A stretch of DNA of 64,000 nucleotides, taken from NCBI RefSeq assembly GCF_006438915.1, contig NZ_RCZE01000017.1:62001-126000 (forward strand), read 5' to 3'. Source of the stretch: Pseudomonas arsenicoxydans (lineage in GTDB: Bacteria > Pseudomonadota > Gammaproteobacteria > Pseudomonadales > Pseudomonadaceae). The notes under the pieces were generated by a model, which searched no databases, was not told where the DNA came from, and saw only the letters and a list, made by a program, of their open reading frames with translations. Of the stretch, positions 1 to 6,549 are shown one piece after another; within the stretch, counting starts at the first letter, position 1, and every line of letters starts with the position of its first letter. A program made the translations under genes and the position numbers.

Positions 1-105
1 ATGACCACCTACGGCGAGTCGGCGCCTGCGCCTGCCTTGTTCGAAGAGTTCGGCTTCACCCTGGAAAACATCCTGGGTCAGGCTGAAGAGCTGCTGGAAG
101 ACTGA
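1..105 (+). CDS. tkt: Transketolase, C-terminal end (partial)
   Basis: The first 34 codons read in frame to a TGA at 103-105 and give the typical end of a transketolase, with a PAPALFEEFGFT stretch that closes the C-terminal domain. The gene starts before the window. The ATG at position 1 is an internal Met, not a start. Transketolase moves two-carbon units in the pentose phosphate pathway and needs thiamine diphosphate. Its position before epd and pgk matches the usual Pseudomonas order. The identification rests on a short tail plus context. Confidence 0.85.
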   Translation: MTTYGESAPAPALFEEFGFTLENILGQAEELLED

Positions 106-130
106 TCCGGAAGTTGCTTTGTCTGGACTG

Positions 131-220
131 CCGCTTTCGCGAGCAAGCCCGCTCCCACATCGGAATGCATTTCCCTGTGGGAGCGGCGGTGCGACGGTTC
201 GACTTGCTCGCGAAGGCGTC
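131..220. repeat. REP doublet, GAGCAAGCCCGCTCC family
   Basis: The left arm is at 136-159 and an inverted right arm at 176-214. The right arm is interrupted by about 16 bases between its GGGAGCGG and CTTGCTCGCGAA halves, so this is a degenerate variant. It lies between tkt and epd and is probably transcribed as a hairpin. Confidence 0.85.
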
Positions 221-270
221 GGTCCGGCCAACGCTGAAATAACGGTTTCACCACGGTAATCGAGAACCCC

Positions 271-1332
271 ATGCCTCAACCGCGTCCTTACAAAGTTGCA
301 CTCAACGGCTACGGCCGGATTGGTCGTTGCGTCTTGCGTGCGTTGTTTGAGCGAGGCGAAAAGGCCGGGTTTGAAATTGTCGCGATCAACGATCTGGCGG
401 ACATGGCCAGCATCGAATACCTGACACGCTTCGACTCCACTCACGGGCGTTTTCCCGGCGAAGTGCGGGTTGAGGGTGATTGTCTGCATATTAATGGTGA
501 CTGCGTGAAGGTCCTGCGCAGTGCCACCCCCGAAGGCATCGATTGGGCGTCGCTGGGCGTCGATCTGGTGCTGGAGTGCTCCGGCGCTTATCACACGCGT
601 GCCGATGGTCAGCGCTTCCTCGACGCCGGAGCGCCGCGTGTGCTGTTTTCCCAGCCGATGGCCAGCGAGGCGGATGTCGACGCCACCATCGTCTACGGCG
701 TGAACCAGGATTGCCTGACCGGCGACGAACTGCTGGTGTCCAACGCGTCCTGCACCACCAACTGCGGCGTGCCGCTGTTGCGTTTGCTGGATCAGGCCAT
801 CGGCCTGGAATACGTGTCGATCACTACCATTCACTCGGCGATGAACGATCAGCCAGTGATCGACGCCTATCACCACGAAGACCTGCGCCGCACCCGTTCG
901 GCGTTCCAGTCGGTGATCCCGGTGTCCACCGGTCTGGCACGCGGCATCGAACGCCTGCTGCCGGAACTTGCCGGGCGAATTCAGGCCAAAGCCGTACGGG
1001 TGCCGACGGTTAACGTGTCTTGCCTCGACATTACGATGCAGACCGTCAGCGACACCGACGCCACCGAGGTCAACCGGATTCTGCGCGAGGCCGCCACCAG
1101 TGGCCCGCTTAAAGGCTTGCTGGCCTACACCGAGCTTCCCCACGCAAGCTGTGATTTTAATCATGACCCACATTCGGCCATTGTCGATGCCAGTCAGACT
1201 CGAGTTTCCGGCCCGCGGCTGGTGAACATCCTGGCCTGGTTCGACAACGAATGGGGGTTTGCCAACCGAATGCTGGACGTTGCAGAACACTATCTGCAAA
1301 CAGCTACTCCAACAGCTTCTCCAAAACAGTAA
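271..1332 (+). CDS. epd: D-erythrose-4-phosphate dehydrogenase
   Basis: This 353-residue protein belongs to the GAPDH family. It has the N-terminal NAD-binding motif NGYGRIGR at about residues 10-17 and the catalytic Cys in SNASCTTNC near residue 160. It oxidises erythrose 4-phosphate to 4-phosphoerythronate, the first step of the DXP-dependent pyridoxal phosphate route. The choice of Epd over a glycolytic GAPDH rests on its place between tkt and pgk and on overall sequence character. The pgk start lies 17 bases downstream, so the two are probably cotranscribed. A GAPDH-type role cannot be fully excluded. Confidence 0.92.
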   Translation: MPQPRPYKVALNGYGRIGRCVLRALFERGEKAGFEIVAINDLADMASIEYLTRFDSTHGRFPGEVRVEGDCLHINGDCVKVLRSATPEGIDWASLGVDLVLECSGAYHTRADGQRFLDAGAPRVLFSQPMASEADVDATIVYGVNQDCLTGDELLVSNASCTTNCGVPLLRLLDQAIGLEYVSITTIHSAMNDQPVIDAYHHEDLRRTRSAFQSVIPVSTGLARGIERLLPELAGRIQAKAVRVPTVNVSCLDITMQTVSDTDATEVNRILREAATSGPLKGLLAYTELPHASCDFNHDPHSAIVDASQTRVSGPRLVNILAWFDNEWGFANRMLDVAEHYLQTATPTASPKQ

Positions 1333-1349
1333 CTCAGGAATTGCGACCC

Positions 1350-2513
1350 ATGACCGTGTTGAAGATGACCGACCTCGATCTGCAAGGTAAGCGCGTACTG
1401 ATCCGCGAAGACCTCAACGTCCCAGTCAAGGACGGTGTTGTCACCAGCGATGCGCGAATCCTGGCCTCGCTGCCGACCATCAAGCTGGCCCTGGAGAAAG
1501 GCGCGGCCGTGATGGTCTGCTCGCACCTTGGCCGCCCGACCGAAGGCGAATTCTCGGCCGAGAACAGCCTCAAGCCAGTGGCTGACTACCTGAGCAAGGC
1601 CCTGGGCCGCGAAGTGCCGCTGGTTGCTGACTACCTGGGCGGCGTCGACGTGAAAGCCGGCGACATCGTGCTGTTCGAAAACGTGCGCTTCAACAAAGGC
1701 GAGAAAAAGAACGCTGACGAACTGGCCCAGCAATACGCCGCCCTGTGCGACGTGTTCGTGATGGACGCCTTCGGCACCGCTCACCGTGCCGAGGGTTCGA
1801 CCCACGGCGTGGCCAAGTTCGCCAAAGTCGCTGCCGCTGGCCCGTTGCTGGCTGCCGAGCTGGACGCACTGGGCAAAGCCCTCGGCGCCCCGGCCCAGCC
1901 AATGGCGGCCATCGTTGCCGGTTCCAAGGTGTCGACCAAGCTCGACGTGTTGAACAGCCTGAGCCAGATCTGCAACCAGTTGATCGTTGGCGGCGGCATT
2001 GCCAACACCTTCCTCGCGGCTGCCGGTCACCCGGTCGGCAAGTCCCTGTACGAACCGGACCTGCTGGACACCGCTCGCGCTATCGCTGCCAAAGTCAGCG
2101 TGCCGCTGCCGGTGGACGTTGTGGTTGCCAAGGAATTCGCCGAGAGCGCCACTGCGACCGTCAAGCTGATCGCTGACGTGGCTGCCGACGACATGATCCT
2201 GGACATCGGCCCGCAGACCGCGGCCAATTTCGCCGAGCTGCTGAAGTCGTCCAAGACCATTCTGTGGAACGGCCCGGTCGGCGTGTTTGAATTCGACCAG
2301 TTCGGCAACGGCACCAAAGTGCTGGCCCAGGCCATTGCAGAAAGCTCGGCATTCTCCATCGCTGGCGGCGGCGACACCCTGGCGGCCATCGATAAATATG
2401 GCGTTGCCGATCAGATCTCCTACATTTCTACCGGCGGCGGCGCGTTCCTCGAATTCGTCGAAGGCAAAGTGCTGCCAGCCGTTGAAGTCCTGGAAAGCCG
2501 GGCCAAGGCCTGA
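1350..2513 (+). CDS. pgk: Phosphoglycerate kinase
   Basis: The protein has 387 residues, the standard bacterial PGK length. It transfers phosphate between 1,3-bisphosphoglycerate and ADP in glycolysis and gluconeogenesis, in the cytoplasm. The N-terminal substrate-binding motif REDLNVPV and the SHLGRP motif near residue 60 are present, as is the C-terminal nucleotide-binding Gly-rich GGGDT segment. The ATG at 1350 is chosen because the protein then begins MTVLKMTDLDL as in homologues. The frame stays open upstream to 1251, but that part overlaps epd in another frame. Confidence 0.97.
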   Translation: MTVLKMTDLDLQGKRVLIREDLNVPVKDGVVTSDARILASLPTIKLALEKGAAVMVCSHLGRPTEGEFSAENSLKPVADYLSKALGREVPLVADYLGGVDVKAGDIVLFENVRFNKGEKKNADELAQQYAALCDVFVMDAFGTAHRAEGSTHGVAKFAKVAAAGPLLAAELDALGKALGAPAQPMAAIVAGSKVSTKLDVLNSLSQICNQLIVGGGIANTFLAAAGHPVGKSLYEPDLLDTARAIAAKVSVPLPVDVVVAKEFAESATATVKLIADVAADDMILDIGPQTAANFAELLKSSKTILWNGPVGVFEFDQFGNGTKVLAQAIAESSAFSIAGGGDTLAAIDKYGVADQISYISTGGGAFLEFVEGKVLPAVEVLESRAKA

Positions 2514-2546
2514 GGCCGCCCATTGACCAGGCAAAGGAGTGTTTAC

Positions 2547-2768
2547 ATGGTCAAGACCTTAACGCTGTTGATCGCAGCGGGCATGCTGGCGGCTTGCGGG
2601 AGTAACCCGAAAGCCACGCCGGAGCCCGCGCCGCAATCGCAGGAAAAAGGCTGCTACCAGGCCGACTGGCAAGCGGAAACCAATCCTGTGCTCAACAAGC
2701 GTTCCGGACCCGATGGCCTGGATAAATACGAGACACAGACACCCGCCAAGGAACATGGTTGTCCTTGA
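2547..2768 (+). CDS. Small lipoprotein, unknown function
   Basis: A 73-residue protein with a short charged N-terminus, a hydrophobic stretch and the lipobox LAAC followed by Gly, so the mature form should start at Cys 18. The start at 2547 is supported by AAAGGAG seven bases upstream. The mature part is polar, rich in Pro and Lys, and has no domain I recognise. It lies 33 bases after pgk, and a second lipoprotein gene follows. A cotranscribed envelope protein of unknown role is the most that can be said. Confidence 0.8.
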   Translation: MVKTLTLLIAAGMLAACGSNPKATPEPAPQSQEKGCYQADWQAETNPVLNKRSGPDGLDKYETQTPAKEHGCP

Positions 2769-2824
2769 CGGGTCTGACTCATTACTCAGGGCTGGCGGCG
2801 TGCGCCGTCAGTCGAGGAACATGG

Positions 2825-3157
2825 ATGAAAGGTTTTATCGCCGTTATGGCGTTGGCGTTGTTGGCCGGTTGCGCTCAGTTGAACCTGTTCCAGTCGTCCG
2901 CCCCTGTGGATAACTGGACCACCTGGACCTGCGACAGCCAGGCCAAAGTGCTGTGGCGCTACACCGACGACAGCCGCAAGGAAGTCGACGTGCGCCTCGG
3001 CGGGGCTGATCAGGTGTACCGCTTGAAGCAGGAGCCGGGCGCCGAAGGTTCGCTGTACAGCAATGACATGCTGGCGTTTCACGTAAAAGGTGAGGAAGGC
3101 CTGGTGTACTGGGTCGCCACCAATGATTTGATTGGCCGCGGTTGTAAAGCGCAGTAA
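2825..3157 (+). CDS. MliC-like lipoprotein, C-type lysozyme inhibitor family
   Basis: A 110-residue protein. It starts with MKGFIAVMALALLAGC, a lipoprotein signal with lipobox LAGC. The mature part has the pattern of the MliC beta-barrel: WTCDSQAKVLWRY, a beta-rich middle, SLYSND, then a C-terminal Cys in GRGC that could pair with the first. MliC proteins sit in the outer membrane and block c-type lysozymes. The ATG at 2825 is preferred to upstream starts because it gives a clean lipoprotein signal and follows GAGGAA. Lysozyme inhibition is inferred from the family and not shown by a catalytic motif. Confidence 0.75.
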   Translation: MKGFIAVMALALLAGCAQLNLFQSSAPVDNWTTWTCDSQAKVLWRYTDDSRKEVDVRLGGADQVYRLKQEPGAEGSLYSNDMLAFHVKGEEGLVYWVATNDLIGRGCKAQ

Positions 3158-3462
3158 TTGACACACCACAGGCCTAATGTGGAAGCGAGCTTTTGTGGCG
3201 AGGGGGCTTGCCCCCGTTGGAGTGCGAAGCGCTCCCGAAGCCAGCGGACGCGATACATCAGTTAAACCGCGACATTCGATTTGCGACTGCTTCGCAGCCG
3301 AACGGGGGCAAGCCCCCTCGCCACAAGGTTCCGCGTTACAAGGATTTTGGCAGCACCGAATTCGCAGCCCGGGCCAACCCCCGATCTGCAATAACTTGAA
3401 TAGCCGCCGCCGCTACGGCAGGCTGGCACGATTAACGACCCAAACCGGGAGAGACACACACA
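3158..3462. other. Intergenic region before fba
   Basis: This 305-base gap holds one long REP doublet (3193-3326) and about 130 bases of AT-poorer leader before fba. The sequence GGGAGAG at 3450-3456 is the likely ribosome binding site of fba. I see no further gene. Confidence 0.7.
3193..3326. repeat. REP doublet, GGCGAGGGGGCTTGCCCCC family
   Basis: The outer arms TTGTGGCGAGGGGGC and its complement flank a longer spacer that itself has matching short arms (GCGAAGCGC and GCTTCGCAGC). This is the second REP family of the window, in its GGGGG variant. Confidence 0.9.
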
Positions 3463-4527
3463 ATGGCACTTATCAGCATGCGCCAGATGTTGGACCACGC
3501 AGCCGAGTTCGGCTACGGCGTTCCAGCCTTCAACGTCAACAACCTTGAGCAGATGCGCGCCATCATGGAAGCCGCTGACAAGACTGACTCCCCGGTGATC
3601 GTCCAGGCCTCGGCCGGTGCTCGCAAATACGCCGGCGCTCCGTTCCTGCGTCACCTGATCCTCGCGGCAATCGAAGAATTCCCGCACATCCCGGTGTGCA
3701 TGCACCAGGACCACGGCACCAGCCCTGACGTCTGCCAGCGCTCCATCCAACTGGGCTTCAGCTCGGTGATGATGGACGGTTCCCTGGGCGAAGACGGCAA
3801 GACCCCGACCGACTACGACTACAACATCCGCGTCACCCAACAAACCGTGGCCATGGCTCACGCCTGCGGCGTTTCGGTAGAAGGCGAGCTGGGCTGCCTG
3901 GGTTCGCTGGAAACCGGCATGGCCGGTGAAGAAGACGGCATCGGCGCCGAAGGCGTTCTGGATCACAGCCAGATGCTGACCGACCCGGAAGAAGCTGCTG
4001 ACTTCGTCAAACGCACCCAGGTCGACGCCCTGGCCATCGCCATCGGCACCAGCCACGGCGCGTACAAGTTCACCAAGCCGCCTACCGGCGACGTGCTGGC
4101 CATCGACCGCATCAAGGAAATCCACAAACGCATCCCGAACACCCACTTGGTGATGCACGGTTCTTCTTCGGTTCCACAAGACTGGCTGGCGATCATCAAC
4201 CAGTACGGCGGCGACATCAAAGAAACCTACGGCGTGCCGGTTGAAGAAATCGTCGAAGGCATCAAGCACGGCGTGCGCAAGGTCAACATCGACACTGACC
4301 TGCGCCTGGCATCCACCGGTGCGATGCGTCGCCTGATGGCCACCAACCCGAGCGAGTTCGATCCGCGTAAGTTCTTCGGCGCGACTGTGACGGCGATGCG
4401 TGATGTGTGTATCGCTCGTTATGAAGCGTTTGGTACGGCGGGTAACGCTTCGAAGATCAAGCCGATCTCGTTGGAAGGGATGTATCAGCGTTACTTGAAG
4501 GGTGAGTTGAACGCTAAGGTTAACTAA
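3463..4527 (+). CDS. fba: Fructose-bisphosphate aldolase, class II
   Basis: This 354-residue protein is a zinc-dependent class II aldolase of the longer (Calvin-cycle/type B) subgroup. It cleaves fructose 1,6-bisphosphate to glyceraldehyde 3-phosphate and dihydroxyacetone phosphate. Zinc ligands are visible in HQDHGTSP (about residue 80), GTSHGAYKF and VMHGSSS. In Pseudomonas, which lacks a full Embden-Meyerhof glycolysis, it mainly serves gluconeogenesis. It is followed 23 bases later by a strong terminator, so the tkt-fba block ends here. Confidence 0.97.
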   Translation: MALISMRQMLDHAAEFGYGVPAFNVNNLEQMRAIMEAADKTDSPVIVQASAGARKYAGAPFLRHLILAAIEEFPHIPVCMHQDHGTSPDVCQRSIQLGFSSVMMDGSLGEDGKTPTDYDYNIRVTQQTVAMAHACGVSVEGELGCLGSLETGMAGEEDGIGAEGVLDHSQMLTDPEEAADFVKRTQVDALAIAIGTSHGAYKFTKPPTGDVLAIDRIKEIHKRIPNTHLVMHGSSSVPQDWLAIINQYGGDIKETYGVPVEEIVEGIKHGVRKVNIDTDLRLASTGAMRRLMATNPSEFDPRKFFGATVTAMRDVCIARYEAFGTAGNASKIKPISLEGMYQRYLKGELNAKVN

Positions 4528-4550
4528 GACCTTTAGTGTTTGAGTTACAT

Positions 4551-4579
4551 AAAAAACCCGCCGAGAGGCGGGTTTTTTG
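4551..4579 (+). terminator. Rho-independent terminator of fba
   Basis: An inverted repeat (AAACCCGCC, short loop, GGCGGGTTT) is followed by a T run. The A run on the other side could make it work in both directions. Confidence 0.93.
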
Positions 4580-4806
4580 TGGGCGACTTTTTCAGATCTC
4601 CGAGGTAGCACTTCACATCATTTGGCTCCGTGAATGCAGCTTGCATGTTGTGGATTCGTTACACGACACGATGCGGATGATTGGTAGCACAGCACGCACG
4701 CTGAGCCTATTGCATCTTTAGTTATATGTATTACTGCAAAAAAATATTAAAAACTGTCAACTATTACAGGTGATTTAATGCCGGGCGTTACCTATTGTTT
4801 AATGCG

Positions 4807-4837
4807 TTACACATGAAGATAGAGTTAGGTGTATTAA
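4807..4837 (+). promoter_or_regulatory. Possible sigma-70 promoter of the ubiquitin-like gene
   Basis: TTACAC at 4807-4812 could act as a -35 box. TGTATT or TATTAA at 4830-4837 could act as a -10 box, with a spacer of 17 or 19 bases. This fits the distance to the start at 4879, but such boxes are easy to find in AT-rich DNA. Confidence 0.3.
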
Positions 4838-4878
4838 ATAGATTTGTCCGCTTTTTTATTGTGTGAGAGGAGACTGGA

Positions 4879-5112
4879 ATGAAAATTTATATGAAGGATC
4901 AGAGCGAAAAAGTTTTTACATTAGATGTTCGGGCTTCGGATTCAATTGAGAATGTAAAACAGAAGATTCAGGATGAAGCCCAAATTCCTCCGGACCGGCT
5001 GCGTTTGATTTTTGCGGGCAGGCAGATGGAGGACGGGCGCACACTGGCGGACTACAATGTTAAAGAAGAGGATACTCTTAATTTTGTTATTCGATTAAAG
5101 GGTGGTTTATAG
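4879..5112 (+). CDS. Ubiquitin-like protein, close homologue of eukaryotic ubiquitin
   Basis: A 77-residue protein that aligns with eukaryotic ubiquitin over all 76 positions without a gap. By hand I count 46 identities (about 60%). Conserved are the stretches SIENVK-KIQD, IPPD, RLIFAG, EDGRTL and DYN, the hydrophobic patch residues Ile44 and Val70, and Arg42 and Arg72, which contact E1 in eukaryotes. Lysines 6, 11, 27 and 29 are kept. Lys33 is Glu, Lys48 is Arg and Lys63 is Glu. Leu8 is Gln and His68 is Asn. It ends Gly75-Gly76-Leu77, so one residue would have to be removed before conjugation. There is no signal peptide. AGAGGAG lies six bases before the ATG. The codons are AT-rich compared with the neighbours, which suggests transfer. 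No E1, E2, E3, JAB protease or other Bil-type gene lies nearby. The fold is certain; the role is unknown. Confidence 0.95.
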   Translation: MKIYMKDQSEKVFTLDVRASDSIENVKQKIQDEAQIPPDRLRLIFAGRQMEDGRTLADYNVKEEDTLNFVIRLKGGL

Positions 5113-5556
5113 GATTTCCAGAAAATATATTTGCCTTGTTCGTTAAGCGTAAAGAAGGCGGGTGACAGTCCGCGTGAATATCGCTGACAGATAGAGGGCG
5201 AAGTACTGTTTTTGACTAATTAGATCTGCCTTCCCCATTTGTTCTTTAAGTAAGTCTTTTGGATCTAACAGTAGAGCCACTCGTGCCTTTAGGGCTACGA
5301 ACCCTATCACCGACCGCAACCAGCAGACGGGGTGAACTAAAAGCGCCGACTTTGATGGCTGCAACCGGGGTGTAGGACCAAAACGCGGTTTTTAGTGGCG
5401 AGGGAGCTTGCTCCCGCTCGGCGGCGCAGTCGTCGTAAATGGGGTGTTGTGGTTTGTCTGTGGGAGTGGGGGTGGCAGGGAGTGGGGCTGCTTCGCAGCC
5501 CAGCAGGAGCAAGCTCCCTCGCCACAGGAACCAAAGATCTAAAGTTCGCGGTCAGG
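5113..5556. other. Intergenic region after the ubiquitin-like gene
   Basis: About 280 bases of lower-GC sequence are followed by a REP doublet (5394-5526). Short open frames on the minus strand (for example 5143-5364) lack convincing ribosome binding sites, and I do not recognise their products. It may be a gene remnant or non-coding. No clear terminator follows the ubiquitin-like gene. Confidence 0.6.
5394..5526. repeat. REP doublet, GGCGAGGGAGCTTGCTCCC family
   Basis: Left arm 5394-5417 and inverted right arm 5500-5526 flank a spacer of about 80 bases. It marks the downstream edge of the AT-rich islet. Confidence 0.9.
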
Positions 5557-6225
5557 CTATTTATCGTGATCAATATCCAGCTTGCTGAACGTCACTTTGC
5601 CGCCCTCGCTGGTGTACCCGGTGTGGTCTTGCACATAGACCCCGGCCTTGAAATACAGCGGCTTGTCGCGCCACGTCGCGCTGATGTTGGTGTCCCACTG
5701 ATAGCCTGCCGCGCTGATGCCCAGCGCACCGCCAGGACTGAGGTGGATGAGGTAGGAAAACTCCTGATCCATCTTCACGCCGGTCGCGATGGTGATCACC
5801 CGACCTTCACCGTCATCCGGATGCATCCGCACTTTGGCGACGATGTTGCCCGTAGAGGTGCTGGTCTTGTACTGATACTCGACCTTCACCAGCGGTTTTT
5901 GACTTTCATAAGCATGAATCTGGCCGATAACGATCTTCCCTGAACTCGGCACCTGATTCACCGCCAGCGTCGCGCGAAGGGTGTTGTCAGCGTCCGGATA
6001 AAGCCAATTACGCAAGGTGCCATTGCTGTAGGTTTCGCGAAGTTCAGTGCGGGGATATTTGGCATTGGCCGTTTTGGAGCCGGTAACCGGTGCCCAGAAA
6101 AACAAGGTGCCGGTGTCGGAGTGGAAGTATTGGTCCTTGAAGCCTTTCACCAGTTTGGCGGTTTCAACGGTGTACGGCGGATTGCCAACGGGAACGCTGA
6201 GGTTCCAGGTTGCGAGATCGATCAT
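5557..6225 (-). CDS. Alginate lyase, polysaccharide lyase family 7, cytoplasmic type
   Basis: This 222-residue protein is a single PL7 jelly-roll domain. The three family motifs are present: RTELR near residue 60, QIH in IGQIHAY near residue 98, and YFKAGVYVQ near residue 200, which supply the catalytic Arg, Gln/His and Tyr. The enzyme cleaves alginate or related polyuronates by beta-elimination. The start at 6225 (MIDLATWNLSVP) is chosen for a GGAAG eight bases upstream. A start at 6285 would add 20 residues that are not typical. No signal peptide is visible, so it acts in the cytoplasm or is exported in an unknown way. It is a single gene, convergent with the islet to its left. Confidence 0.88.
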   Translation of the reverse strand: MIDLATWNLSVPVGNPPYTVETAKLVKGFKDQYFHSDTGTLFFWAPVTGSKTANAKYPRTELRETYSNGTLRNWLYPDADNTLRATLAVNQVPSSGKIVIGQIHAYESQKPLVKVEYQYKTSTSTGNIVAKVRMHPDDGEGRVITIATGVKMDQEFSYLIHLSPGGALGISAAGYQWDTNISATWRDKPLYFKAGVYVQDHTGYTSEGGKVTFSKLDIDHDK

Positions 6226-6549
6226 AGACAAAGCTTCCACAAATTTTTTGCTGCACGCCCGTGCCAGAAGCTCTGGCACGCGCATCGGGGGGCGGTCTTT
6301 ATAAGCGTACGAGGCCCCTTTGTTAATGCTCGTCCGGCAGATATTTGGCGTCAGCGTCCTGTCGAAAGGCCATCTTTCCCGGTTTTCGGGGCTCTCAGGA
6401 CCGACCGTTAGTCGGCAAATGAACGCGTTAGTTAAATGATGGCGCTCTGATGGCTTCTGCTTTTGTGGATCCCGGTCTAGAGTGAAGGCCTGGTAATTGT
6501 CCGGTTTTCACGAGAAACCGGCCTGACGTCCCCGAACAAGAGAAGCAGC

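Larger units (their letters stand above)
4528..4878. other. AT-rich intergenic region between fba and the ubiquitin-like gene
   Basis: After the fba terminator (4551-4579) the sequence becomes clearly AT-rich, unlike the rest of the window. No gene with a good start is seen. The last 80 bases carry a possible promoter (4807-4837) and the ribosome binding site AGAGGAG at 4866-4872. Confidence 0.7.

Noticed and set aside
5143..5364. Possible 73-residue minus-strand protein after the ubiquitin-like gene
   Set aside because: No ribosome binding site, no recognised domain and start codon in doubt. It may be a remnant, but a gene call is not supported.
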